Source of the DNA: Nocardia aobensis NBRC 100429
Lineage (GTDB): Bacteria; Actinomycetota; Actinomycetes; Mycobacteriales; Mycobacteriaceae
Assembly: GCF_000308375.1 (NCBI RefSeq)
Contig: NZ_BAFQ01000147.1
Span: 24,163 to 88,162, forward strand
Reading direction: 5' to 3'
DNA length: 64,000 nt
The notes beneath the pieces were generated by a model. That model saw nothing but the letters and a program-made list of their open reading frames with translations. It did not search any database and was not told where the DNA came from. Both the position numbers and the translations under genes were made by a program. Each line of letters begins with the position of its first letter. Positions within the stretch are counted from its first letter, which is position 1. Positions 13,101-20,600 of the stretch are shown piece by piece.

Positions 13101-14673
13101 CGACGGCACGATGCTCGAACACCGCACGCGTGGACGCCAGCGACACGCCGATATCGAGCGGATCCTGTTCTTCCGCAGCCGATTCCGGATTTCCGATGTG
13201 GGCCGCAAGGCGTGTGGCCTGATCCACGAGTGCCGGACCACTGCGCGCCGAGATCACCCACGGCAGCAACCCGCCCACGGGTGCGGTCCTCGATACCGGA
13301 TCGGCCATCGTGTCGGTCGCCGGTGCTTGTTCGACGATCACGTGCGCGTTGGTGCCGCTGATCCCGAACGAGGACACACCCGCCCGACGCGGCCGATCCA
13401 CCTCCGGCCACGGCACCGGCTCGGTCAGCAACCCGATATTGCCTTGCGCCCAATCGACTTTCGTACTCGGACGGTCGACATGCAGAGTCTTCGGCAGCAC
13501 GCCGTGGCGCATCGCCATGACCATCTTGATCACACCACCCACACCCGCAGCGGCTTGTGCGTGACCGATATTCGACTTGAGCGACCCCAACCAGAGCGGA
13601 CTACCGGCGTCCCGGCCCTGACCGTAGGTGGCGAGCAGCGCCTGGGCCTCGATCGGATCACCCAGCGTCGTTCCGGTGCCGTGTGCTTCGACCGCATCCA
13701 CATCCGTCGGGGAGAGCCCCGCATTGGCCAGGGCCTGCCGGATCACCCGCCGCTGCGACGGACCGTTCGGCGCCGTCAAACCATTGGACGCACCATCCTG
13801 ATTCACCGCCGAACCGGCGATGACCGCGAGAATTCGATGGCCGTTGCGCTGCGCATCGGAAAGGCGTTCCAGGACGAGCACTCCGACGCCCTCGGACCAG
13901 CCCACACCGTCGGCCGCGTCCGCGAACGACTTGCATCGGCCGTCCGGAGCCAAGCCGCGCTGGCGGCTGAATTCCACGAAGGTCTCCGGTGTCGCCATCA
14001 GCGTCACACCGCCGGCCAGCGCCAGATCGCATTCCCCGGACCGCAGCGATCCCGCGGCCAGATGCATCGCGACCAGCGACGACGAACACGCCGTATCGAC
14101 CGTGACCGAGGGGCCCTCGAAGCCGAACACGTACGACACCCGGCCCGACGCAATGGATCCCGCATTCGCGTTGGCCGGATAGTCGTGATACATCATGCCG
14201 GTGAAGACGCCGGTCGCGCTGCCGCGCAGCGACCCCGTGTCCACACCGGAGCGCTCCAGAGCTTCCCACGACGTCTCCAACAGCAAGAACTGCTGCGGAT
14301 CCATCATCGCGGCCTCGTTGGGGCTGATGCCGAAGAACGCGGGATCGAATTCACCGGCCGAATGCAGGAAACCACCCTCGCGGGTGTAGGTGCTGCCCGG
14401 CGTTTCCCCGGTCCGATCGTAGAGTCGCTCGACGTCCCACCCGCGATTCACCGGGAACTGCGAGGTGGCGTCGCCACCCTCGGCTACCAGCCGCCACAGA
14501 TCCTCCGGCGAATCCACCCCGCCCGGATACCGGCACGCCATTCCGACGATCGCGATCGGCTCCCGGAGGGCCGCGTCGAGTTTGCGATTGCGCGCCCGCA
14601 ATCGCTCCGTTTCCTTGAGCGAGACCCGCAGCGCCTGCGCCAGCTTCTGCGTCTTGTCATCGGGGTTCGTCAT
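1..14673 (-). CDS. Modular type I polyketide synthase, modules 6, 7 and part of 8 (3' end beyond window)
   Basis: The reading frame runs without a stop from the ATG at 14671-14673 to the window edge, giving at least 4891 residues. The ATG lies 2 nt after the stop of the preceding PKS gene and has GAGGA about 6 nt upstream, so it is probably translated in series with it. A short coiled-coil docking segment (about residues 1-34) precedes module 6: KS 36-450, AT 555-850, DH 930-1200, KR 1400-1580, ACP 1670-1752. Module 7 follows: KS 1776-2190, AT 2295-2585, DH 2670-2935, KR 3140-3315, ACP 3410-3490. Module 8 has KS 3515-3930, AT 4030-4330, DH 4395-4660, and a KR that starts near 4859 and is cut. 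All three KSs keep the Cys of the TACSS motif. All three ATs carry GHSIGE and HAFH, the malonyl-CoA signature. All three DHs keep the WLADH His and the HPAL[LF]DAALH Asp. The product is the growing polyketide on ACP. Domain boundaries are estimates. Confidence 0.97.
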   Translation of the reverse strand, partial: MTNPDDKTQKLAQALRVSLKETERLRARNRKLDAALREPIAIVGMACRYPGGVDSPEDLWRLVAEGGDATSQFPVNRGWDVERLYDRTGETPGSTYTREGGFLHSAGEFDPAFFGISPNEAAMMDPQQFLLLETSWEALERSGVDTGSLRGSATGVFTGMMYHDYPANANAGSIASGRVSYVFGFEGPSVTVDTACSSSLVAMHLAAGSLRSGECDLALAGGVTLMATPETFVEFSRQRGLAPDGRCKSFADAADGVGWSEGVGVLVLERLSDAQRNGHRILAVIAGSAVNQDGASNGLTAPNGPSQRRVIRQALANAGLSPTDVDAVEAHGTGTTLGDPIEAQALLATYGQGRDAGSPLWLGSLKSNIGHAQAAAGVGGVIKMVMAMRHGVLPKTLHVDRPSTKVDWAQGNIGLLTEPVPWPEVDRPRRAGVSSFGISGTNAHVIVEQAPATDTMADPVSRTAPVGGLLPWVISARSGPALVDQATRLAAHIGNPESAAEEQDPLDIGVSLASTRAVFEHRAVVLAGDREDLLAGVRAVAAGESVSGVVSGRVVPGSTGVVFSGQGAQWAGMAAGLRVYPVFAEHFDRIVAELEPALGQSVSLVDALVDEDLVDRTVFAQAGLFAFEVALYRLLESWGFRADVVAGHSIGEVAAAHIAGVLSLEDACVLVAARGRLMQALPAGGAMVAVGASEADVLPLLSAGVSIAAVNGPSSVVLSGVEADVLAVADMCSGRGWRTKRLRVSHAFHSALMEPMLTEFASAISTVVFERPRVAVISTVTGARVTDEMSVPSYWVNQVRDSVRFAEAVAAMAELGVSRFAEVGPDAVLAPMVTQSLEDTRTGAPAVVALARRDRTDAATVSAGVAGLFVTGADVDWTGWYTGTGARRIDLPTYAFRHERFWLDVRQVLAQSWLGAELGGVTAVGLDAVSHPLLGAAVPHPESGGVSFTGRWTVDSVEWLADHSVFGVVLLPGTGFVELAGHVGGLLGCDVLEELVLHTPLTLPAQGGVSVQVVVAAADDTGRRRLSIHSRATTDEPWVIHAEGTLATGGVVPDFDLRSWPPSGAQPLDIDDVYDELLDLGYGYGPAFRGLRAAWQRGNELFAEVALPDSAEAESFGIHPALFDAALHVRIVHGLRSEGGTSPALPFTWNNVALHAAGAAVVRVRIVVDGEKFGVRIADAQGEPVLSVAALVSRPVTARHLDANRVSQDLFGVEWIAVPSVPVALDPNRVAVLGAGRDSGEIRGYRDLEALIADLDAVTEPVVPQIVVVECPRGEGAPPTAARQVVTGVLDTVQRWLSDPRFTASRLVVVTRNAVAVNDSETLNLAQAPVWGLVRAAQAEHPDRFHLLDLDDPDGSHETRAPMAVASLSAAVTGEPEVAVRGAVVSVPRLTRHPAGDAVRLQPGTVLVTGGTGGLGALLARHLVVNHGVTHLVLASRRGLAAPGAERLRDELVALGAGVRVVACDVSDRDALSELVDGISGEFPLVGVVHAAGVADNGVVESITAERVDSVFAPKVDAAWHLHELTRGRSLSLFVLVSSAGGLVLAAGQANYAAANVFLDALAVHRRAAGLPATAIDYGLWERSSGLGTALSEADFDWMRRQGFPALTEAEGLGLFDAALATDTAQLVALRVDPAVLRQRGESVPALLRGIAPVTARRRANTSAADRTFLDTLAGLSDVDRHVAVVDVVRSVAAGVLGHVSVDGVEPLRAFSELGFDSLGAVEFRNRLSVATGLKLPATLIFDYPNAEVVAEFIGSELSGGPVDDEEVIGRVRVDDDPVAIVAMSCRYPGGVGSPEDLWRLVAEGIDTTGELPTDRGWDIEGIYDPEPGKAGKTYTRRGGFLYSAADFDADFFGISPNEAMVMDPQQRLLLETSWEALERAGIDPAVLRGSSTGVFTGVMYHDYAQGTQGANSAGGSLVSGRVAYTLGLEGPAVSVDTACSSSLVALHLAAGSLRSGECDLALAGGVAVMASPDMFLEFSRQRGLSPDGRCRAFADAADGVGWSEGVGVLVLERLSDARRNGHQVLAVIAGSAVNQDGASNGFTAPNGPSQQRVIRRALADAGLSAGEVDAIEGHGTGTTLGDPIEAQALLATYGRDRAADRPLWLGSLKSNIGHAQAAAGVGGVIKMVMAMRHGVLPKTLHVDRPSTKVDWAQGSIELLTEPVPWPEADRPRRAGVSSFGISGTNAHLILEQAQSMAAPAEPARIAPAGGVLPWVISARSAAALAGQADRLASHIGEEHDPIDIGSSLASTRSVLEHRAVVLGGDRAELLAGTTGLATGEHLPSVVSGRVVPGSTGVVFSGQGAQWAGMAAGLRVYPVFAEHFDRIVAELDPVLGQSVSLVDALVDEDLVDRTVFAQAGLFAFEVALYRLLESWGFRADVVAGHSIGEVAAAHIAGVVSLEDACVLVAARGRLMQALPAGGAMVAVGASETDVLTLLNSGAVPTGDVSIAAVNGPVAVVLSGAEDQVSALADACAERGWRTHRLRVSHAFHSASMEPMLAEFASAIDGVNFGRPEVALVSTVTGARVTDEMSAPSYWVRQVRDTVRFADAVTAMAELGVSRFAEVGPDAVLAPMITQIVEHHATPASTTSVPVVVAVARRNRADARTVAAGAAGLFVAGARVDWAGWYAGTGARRIDLPTYAFQRRRYWLGPNAGTGGDLRAMGLASTGHPLLSAVVSQPESDTATFTGRLSVQTHPWLADHRVRDTVLFPGTGFVEFALHAGERAGTPMLDELVLHAPLILPDTGGVAVRVVLGEPDAAGRRAVRIFSCPDRDVEATPAWTMHAEGVLTPDEAEDFEPLSWPPAGATAVDVDGVYDELSQLGYGYGPQFRGLRAAWQRGQELFAEIALPDTGHADGFGIHPALFDAALHAGIVHGFRSGDLGDSPALPFMWNRVALHATGAAALRVRISPDDDGFGVRITDRHGQPVLSVGALVSRPVPAERLTAHPGSDSLFGVEWIATAPASATVEPNRIAVVGSGHGSDDQPHYRDLAALITDLDAADDTVAPDVVVLECPDDESAPPVAARQITAGILETVQLWLRTSLFEHSRLVVVTRHAVSVDGPEPVNLAQAPVWGLVRAAQAEHPGRFQLLDLDRDQDLVAALTTTAPDAAEPEIAVRGAAALVPRLRRHATGAAVASIAAGTVLVTGGTGGLGALMARHLVVKHGVTQLALVSRSGPGAPGAEQLRDELVELGAQVRIASCDVSDREALAALIDDIPDEHPLIGVVHAAGAADNGLIESITADRFGPVFAPKVDAAWHLHELTCDRPLSLFVVVSSAGGSVLAAGQANYAAANVFLDALAAHRHAAGLPATAIDYGLWATSTGLGSMLSEGDVERIRRQGLPPLSETEGLELFDLAIASESAQLVALRVDPAALRDRGDALPALLRGIVPAPVRRRTRNQSPEPAFAATLAGLSDVDRHVAVVDMVRSVAAGVLGHVSVDGVEPLRAFSELGFDSLGAVEFRNRLSVATGLKLPATLIFDYPNAEVVAEFIGSELAGTSVVEEGPVGRVRVDDDPVAIVAMSCRYPGGVGSPEDLWRLVAEGIDTNGELPVDRGWDVDGIYDPEPGKPGKTYARTGGFLYSAADFDADFFGISPNEAMVMDPQQRLLLETSWEALERAGIDPAVLRGSSTGVFTGVMYHDYAQGTGKAGSAGGSLVSGRIAYTLGLEGPAVSVDTACSSSLVAMHLAAQSLRSGECDLALAGGVAVMATPDMFLEFGRQRGLSPDGRCKSFADAADGVGWAEGAGMLVLERLSDARRHGHEVVAVLAGSAVNQDGASNGLTAPNGPSQRRVIRQALANAGLSPAEVDAVEGHGTGTTLGDPIEAQALLATYGQDRDPTSPLWLGSLKSNIGHAQAAAGVAGVIKMVMAMRHGVLPKTLHVDRPSSKVDWTQGNIRLLTESVEWPEVNRPRRAGISSFGLSGTNAHLIVEQAPAAAASVPETRIAPAGGVLPWVISARDGAALAEQARRLTARIGDRHPVDVGYSLATSRVVFDHRAVVLAAEGDDLRTGIQALGRGEPLPGVVSGRVVPGSTGVVFSGQGAQWAGMAAGLRAYPVFAEHFDRIVAELEPALGQSVSLVDALVDDELVDRTVFAQAGLFAFEVALYRLLESWGFRADVVAGHSIGEVAAAHVAGVLSLADACVLVAARGRLMQALPAGGAMVAVGASEAEVPALLDSAGDVSIAAVNGPSSVVLSGAEADVLAAADRCAGKSWRTHRLRVSHAFHSALMEPMLDEFASAIDALAFERPTVALVSTVTGARVTDEMSVPSYWVNQVRDTVRFAAAVTAMAESGVSRFAELGPDAVLAPMVTQTLDATSPVVAASSRRHQADPSTLTAAVATLFVTGADVNWGALYSGTGARRIDLPTYAFQRRRYWLSDESTASGSARAMGLVATEHPLVSAVVSQPDSDGADLTGRLSLRTHPWLADHAVMDTVLFPGTGLVELALYAGEQVGCAHLEQLVLRAPLALSETSGTAVRVVVGARDEAGRRAVRIFSRREDDADALPSWMVHAEGTLASENASAAVELRQWPPAGAVAVDIDDVYDALGAQGYHYGPAFQALRSVWRATGDVLYAEVALPETAGSDAQRFGIHPALLDAALHALRFADARPDGPALPFEWSGVTVYAAGADALRVRLTRVGERGVALDLADTAGAPVATVRHLASRPVDAAQLTTGASVGNALFRIDWTPIEVDTAEIVTATWPELGDEVPPVVVLDCPAGNDPATIHAATHHVLEVVQSWTTSRRFTESVLVVRTAGAVSVAGEDITNRAGAAVGGLVRSAQAEHPGRIVLVDSDADLDDLLGGILAAAEPQLAVRDGRVHAARLVRAAPAAAEAVAFDPDETVLVTGAGGLLAGLFARHLVATRGVRHLLMLSRRGESASGAATLRAELG
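2291..2600. repeat. PKS internal repeat R2, copy in module 8 AT
   Basis: About 310 bp of AT coding sequence, from the GHSIGE region back to the GQGAQW region. It matches 7505-7814 and 12716-13025 with constant offsets and no indels, with only scattered substitutions. Confidence 0.9.
4033..4443. repeat. PKS internal repeat R1, copy in module 7 ACP to module 8 KS
   Basis: Matches 9250-9660 at a fixed offset of 5217 bp. In the ACP part (4183-4443) I see one difference by eye. The short linker between ACP and KS differs. On the coding strand the repeat is rich in TTG, GGT and GCT codons, unlike its flanks. Confidence 0.9.
4195..9345 (-). other. PKS module 7: KS-AT-DH-KR-ACP (malonyl)
   Basis: Approximate domains: KS 9345-8090, AT 7790-6920, DH 6665-5870, KR 5250-4720, ACP 4443-4195. 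The KS has EGHGTGT where EAHGTGT is usual; the catalytic His is kept. The DH motif is H-RVR-D-TVLF-P, with Asp in place of the usual Gly. The KR is the ADN variant, like modules 4 and 6. Expected outcome is one double bond. Confidence 0.9.
7505..7814. repeat. PKS internal repeat R2, copy in module 7 AT
   Basis: Near-identical to 2291-2600 (offset 5214) and 12716-13025 (offset 5211). Confidence 0.9.
9250..9660. repeat. PKS internal repeat R1, copy in module 6 ACP to module 7 KS
   Basis: Partner of 4033-4443. It covers the module 6 ACP and the first ~40 residues of the module 7 KS. The two copies encode the same ACP core. Confidence 0.9.
9941..10466. repeat. PKS internal repeat R3, copy in module 6 KR
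   Basis: About 525 bp of KR coding sequence matching the module 4 KR at 20515-21040, which is in a different gene, at a constant offset of 10574. Identity is highest in the catalytic Tyr half and lower toward the cofactor loop. Shorter matching patches occur in the module 7 KR around 4740-4950. Confidence 0.88.
12716..13025. repeat. PKS internal repeat R2, copy in module 6 AT
   Basis: Near-identical to 2291-2600 (offset 10425). Three AT domains in one gene therefore share this block. Confidence 0.9.
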
Positions 14674-14675
14674 TC

Positions 14676-17600
14676 TCAGTCCTCTGATGAGCCGTTGTAG
14701 GCCAGGTCGATCAGGTCGTCGATGTCCAATTCGTCGATGGACTCGTCCCCGACGCCTCGATCGGTGTCGTCTGTTTCAGCACGCGGTGTGTCACCGTCGC
14801 GCGCGAGCTCCAGGAGCGCCTCCAGCAGCCCCGCCGCCCGGAGCCGGGAGAGCGGGATGGTTCGAAGCGCCTGCCGAATCTCGTTCTCCGGCAACGTGTC
14901 CGGTTCATTCGGGTCGTTCTCGGTGAGCATCTCCACGAGATGGCCCGCGAGTGCCTGTGGCGTCGGATAGTCGAAAACGAGGGTCGCGGGCAGCGGCAGA
15001 CCCGTGACGGTTTTCAGGACGTTGCGGAACTCCACGGCGGTGACCGAGTCGAATCCCAGCTCGTTGAACGCCTTGTCCACATCCACGGCATTCGCGTGGG
15101 CGTGGCCCAGAATCGCCGCCACCTGCCCGCGCACGATCTCCACCAGCACGGCGGGACGTTCGTGGTCCGGGGTGTCGGCCACGCGGGCACGCAGTGCCGC
15201 GGCCGTACCCGACGCCGTGGTGCGTCGCTGCGGGACCAGGTCGGCGAACAGCGGTGCGACAGTTCCCGCACCGCGCAACGCATCCAGATCCAACCGAGCC
15301 AGGACCAGCGCCGCGGCATCGATGCGCGCGGCGGCATCGAACAGGGCGAGGCCGTGTCCGGCCGCCAGCGGCAGCACACCGGAGCGAGCTATCCGTTGCC
15401 GCGCGGCGGCATCGAGTTCGGCGGCCATACCGCCCTCGGCCTCCCACAGACCCCAGGCGAGGGATTGCCCGCACCGGCCGGATGCCCGCCGCTGCGCGGC
15501 CAGCGCGTCCAGGCAGGCGTTGGCCGCGGCGTAGTTCCCCTGCCCGGCATTGCCGAATGGTCCTGCCACCGAACCGAACAGGACGAACGCCTTCAGCGGG
15601 AGGTCGCGGGTCAGGTCGTGCAACTGCAGGGCGGCGTCGACCTTGGGGCGCAGCACCGCGTCCAACCGGTCGGGGGTGAGCGAACCGATCGCACCGTCGT
15701 CGAGCACACCGGCCAGATGGAAGACGCCGGTCACCGGATGATCGGCCGGAACCGTGGACAATGCCGCGGCCAGTGCCTCGCGGTCGGCGGCGTCGCAGGC
15801 GGCGAAGTCGACTCGGGCCCCGAGGTGTTCCAGCTCGGCACGCAATGTCGTTGCGCCGGGCGCGGATTCACCTCGGCGGCTCAGCAGCAGCAGCCGGCGC
15901 ACACCGCGCGCGGTGACCAGGTGCCGGGCGAACAGGCCGCCGAGGTACCCGCTCGCACCCGTGACCAGAACGGTGTCGTCGGCGGTGAAGGAGTCGTCCG
16001 GGACAGTCGCCGCCGCGGGTGTGACTCGGGTCAGGCGGCCGGCGTAGGCCTGTCCGGCGCGGACGGCGATCTGTGGTTCGCCTGCGGCCACGACCCCGCC
16101 CGGCACGCCGGAGTCGGTATCGAGCAGGACGATCCGGCCCCGATGTTCGGTCTGCGCGGAACGCACCAGACCGCCGACCGCGGCGCCCGCGAGGTTCGTG
16201 ATCGCCTCGCCCGCAACCGATATCACGCCGCCGGTGCGGACCACCAGCACCGAATCGGCGAAGCGGGAGTCGGTCGTCCACGCCTGGAGGACGTGCAGCG
16301 CCTCATGCGTCGCCGCACGAACGGCGGTGGGATCGTCACCGGTCGGGCAGTCCCACACGACGAGGCCGGGGACGTCGTCGCCCAGCTCTGCCCATCGGGC
16401 CGTGGTCACCTCGGCATCGGGAAGCGCCACCGGTGTCCACCCGACCTCGAACAACGCATTCCGACCGGTGGCTCCCCCGGCGGTGAGCTGGGCCGGATCG
16501 ATCGGCCGAGACGCGAGGTGCCGGACCGACGCCACGGGCATACCCGTCGAATCGGCGAGGTCCAGCGCGACGCCGTGGTCACCCTCCGGAGTGAGCCGGA
16601 CCCGCAGCGAATCGCCCCCGCCCGCGTACACGGTGACGCCCGACCATTCGAACGGCAGGGCGATCTCCGTCGTGGGCATATCCGATGCCGAACGCACGGC
16701 GTGCAGCGCCGCATCGAGCAGTGCGGGATGCAACCCGAATCCGGCCGCGTCGGCGCGCACGGATTCCGGCACCGCCACCTCGGCGTAGATTTCGCCGTCC
16801 TCCCCGCGCCAGACCGCGGTCAATGCCTGGAATACCGGCCCGTATCGGTAGCCCAGGGCATCGAGTGCGTCGTACACACCGTCGATGTCGACGGCGGTGG
16901 TGCCCACCGGGGGCCAGGAGATCAGGTCGAAATCGGGTGCCGTGCCGGCTTGTGCGACAACACCTTCGGCGTGCAGCGTCCAGGAGGGTACGGAATCGAC
17001 CTCCCCGTCGGCGCAGGAGAAGATCCGCACGGCGCGGTGTCCGGTCTCGTCCGGTTCACCGACCGCCACGCGGATCGCGACGCCACCGGTCTCGGGTAGC
17101 GCCAGGGGCGCTCGGAGCACCAGCTCGTCGAGAGCCGGGCAGCCGACCTGCTCGCCGGCGTGCCGCGCGAGTTCGACGAATCCGGTGCCGGGAAACAGCA
17201 CCGTATCCAGCACTCGGTGATCGGCCAGCCACGGCTGGGTCCGCACCGAGAGACGACCGCTGAGGATCACGGCGCCGGAGTCGGGCTGCGACACCATCGC
17301 CGACAGCATGGGATGTCCGGTGTCGACGAATCCCAGTGCCCGAGCACCACCGTCGGCGGCAGTGGACCCGGCGTTCACCCAGTACCGCTGATGCTGAAAA
17401 GCATAGGTGGGCAGCTCGATTCGCCGGCTTCCGGTGCCGGCGTAGAGCCCGGCCCAGTTCACCTCGGAGCCGGTGACGAACAGCCCGGCCACACCGGCGA
17501 TCACGCTCGTGGCATCGGCCCGGCCCCGATGCGCCAACGCCACCACGGCCGGGGCGTGGGGTTCTGCTCGTGCGTCCAGAGTCTGATCGACCATCGGATA

Positions 17601-20600
17601 CAGCACGGCGTCCGGCCCGATTTCGGCGAAGCGGGACACTCCCATATCCGCCATCGCGGTTACCGCGTCGGCGAATCGGACCGCGTCTCGAACCTGCCCC
17701 ACCCAGTACGCCGGATCGCACATCTCATCGACGACCTGCCTACCGGTCACGGTCGACACCAGTGCGACGGCGGGACGTGCGAACGTGAGACCCGCTATCG
17801 CCGAGGCGAATTCGCCGAGCATGGGTTCCATCAGCGACGAATGGAACGCATGGGAGACGCGCAGCCGTTTCGTCCGCCATCCGCGCTCGGCGCTCGCCTC
17901 GAGCGCGGCGGTGACAGCGGCTTCGGCGCCGGACAGCACCACCGACGCAGGACCGTTCACCGCGGCGATCGACACCTCCGCGCTCAGCAGCGGCAATACA
18001 TCGGCCTCCGACGCACCCACCGCGACCATCGCCCCACCGGCGGGCAGCGCCTGCATCAGGCGACCGCGCGCGGCCACCAGCACACACGCATCCTCGAGGG
18101 ACAACACACCCGCGATATGCGCGGCGGCGACCTCACCGATCGAATGACCGGCCACCACATCCGCACGCACACCCCACGACTCCAGGAACCGGTATAGGGC
18201 CACCTCGAACGCGAACAGACCCGCCTGCGCGAATACGGTGTGGTCGACCAGGTCCTCGTCCGTCAGTGCGTCGGGCAGCGAAACCCGCTGTCCCAGAGAC
18301 GGTTCCAGCTCGCTCAGGATCGCGTCGAAGTGCTCGGCGAATATCGGGTAGGCACGGTGCAGTTCGGCGGCCATACCGGCCCACTGCGCCCCCTGCCCCG
18401 AGAACACCATGCCGGTCGACCCCGGCATCGCTCGGCCCGACACCACCCCCGGCCCCGGCTCGCCGCGCCCCAGCGCTCGGATTCCGGCCCGCAGGGCGTC
18501 GCGCTCGGCCGATACGACCACCGCACGATGGTCGAACACCGCTCTCGTCGCCAGGGAGAAGCCGATGTCGGCCGGATCGTGTTCACGGGCGGCGAGATGT
18601 GATGCCAGCCGCCGGGCCTGGTCGGCGAGCGCGACACCCGTGCGCGCCGACACCACCCACGGCAGCACGGCATCGGCCGGCACCGTCGTTACCGGTCGCG
18701 AACCGGTGTCCGGGGCCTGTTCGATAATGACGTGCGCGTTGGTGCCGCTGATTCCGAACGAGGACACTCCCGCGCGACGCGGGCGACCCACCTCCGGCCA
18801 CTCGACCGGGTCGGTCAGCAACTCGATACTGCCTTGCGCCCAATCGACCTTCGTACTCGGCCGATCGACATGCAGAGTCTTCGGCAGCACGCCGTGGCGC
18901 ATCGCCATGACCATCTTGATCACACCACCCACACCCGCCGCAGCCTGGGCATGACCGATATTCGACTTGAGCGACCCCAACCACAACGGCCGATCCGCAG
19001 CACGATCCTGACCGTAAGTGGCAAGCAACGCCTGAGCCTCGATCGGATCACCCAACGTCGTACCCGTACCGTGCGCCTCTACCGCATCCACATCCACCGG
19101 AGACAGACCCGCATTGGCCAGGGCCTGCCGGATCACCCGCCGCTGCGACGGACCGTTCGGCGCCGTCAAACCATTCGACGCACCATCCTGATTCACCGCC
19201 GAACCCGCGATGAGCGCCAGCACCTGATGGCCGTTGCGCTGCGCATCGGACAGCCGCTCCAGCACGAGCACACCCACACCCTCAGCCCAGCCCACACCAT
19301 CGGCCGCATCCGCGAAGGACCTACACCGGCCGTCGGGCGACAACCCACGCTGACGACTGAACTCCACGAACGTCTCCGGTGTCGCCATCACCGTCACACC
19401 ACCGGCCAACGCCAGATCACACTCCCCCGATCGCAACGACTGCGCGGCCAGATGCATCGCCACCAGCGACGACGAACACGCCGTATCGACTGTCACGGCG
19501 GGGCCTTCGAAGCCGAACACATACGACACCCGGCCGGACGCGATGGAACCCGAGTTCGCACTACCGGGGTAGTCGTGAAACGACATTCCGGCGAACACCC
19601 CGGTGGAGCTGCCCCGGAGCGAGGCCATATCGACACCCGATCGCTCCAGCGCCTCCCACGAGGTTTCGAGCAGCAACCGCTGCTGCGGATCCATCGCCCT
19701 GGCTTCATTGGGACTGATCCCGAAGAACTCGGCATCGAAATCGGCTGCCGTATAGAGGAATCCGCCGGTGCGAGCGTATGTCTTGCCCGGCGTGCCCGGC
19801 TCCGGGTCGTAGAGGGATTCGATATCCCAGCCGCGATCGACCGGCAGGTCGCCGTTGGTATCGACGCCGTCCGCCACCAGTCGCCACAGATCCTCGGGTG
19901 AGGACACCCCACCGGGATAGCGGCAACTCATCGCCACGATCGCGATCGGATCGTCGCCGGCGCGAGGGCGATCGACCACGCTCTCGTCGACGCCGACGAC
20001 GCCGGTCAGCTCCGCGGCGAGGAATCGGGCCACGACATGCGGGGTCGGATAGTCGAAGACGAGGGTGGCCGGAAGGTGCAGGCCGACCGCGGAACCGAGC
20101 TTCTTGCGCAATTCGACGCCGCCGAGCGAATCGACACCCAGTTGCTGGAACGTGCGCCGCGGATCGACCTCGTCCGCCGACGTGTGCCCGAGAACCTCGG
20201 CGGTCACCGATCGAACGAGGTCGAGTGCCGCCGGCTCATCCACCGGGGCTCCACCCGCGAGGCGGGCCGGGGCCCGGTCGCGAGCGGACGAAGGAGCGAT
20301 GTCGCGCAGCAGTGCCGGAAGTTCGTCGCCGCGGTCGCGGAGGGCCGCCGTATCGATCCGTGCCGCCACCACCTGCGCGGCGTCGGTGGTGATCGCCAGA
20401 TCGAACAGGGCCAGCCCCTCGGCCGCGGTCAGCGGGGGCAGCCCCTGCCGCCGAATCCGCGCGACGTCCCCGTCCGACAGCAGTGCGCCCAGGCCGGTCG
20501 CTTCCCACAGGCCGTAGTCGATGGCGGTCGCGGGCAAACCCGCGGCACGCCGATGAACAGCCAACGCATCCAGAAACACGTTCGCCGCAGCATAATTCGC

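Larger units (their letters stand above)
9415..14565 (-). other. PKS module 6: KS-AT-DH-KR-ACP (malonyl)
   Basis: Approximate domains: KS 14565-13320, AT 13010-12130, DH 11885-11080, KR 10470-9930, ACP 9660-9415. The DH has an intact HxxxGxxxxP motif (H-SVF-G-VVLL-P). The KR keeps the GGTGGLG cofactor loop and the Ser-Tyr-Asn catalytic set. It has ADN where B-type KRs have LDD, and no A-type Trp near the catalytic Tyr. Expected outcome is one double bond. Confidence 0.9.
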
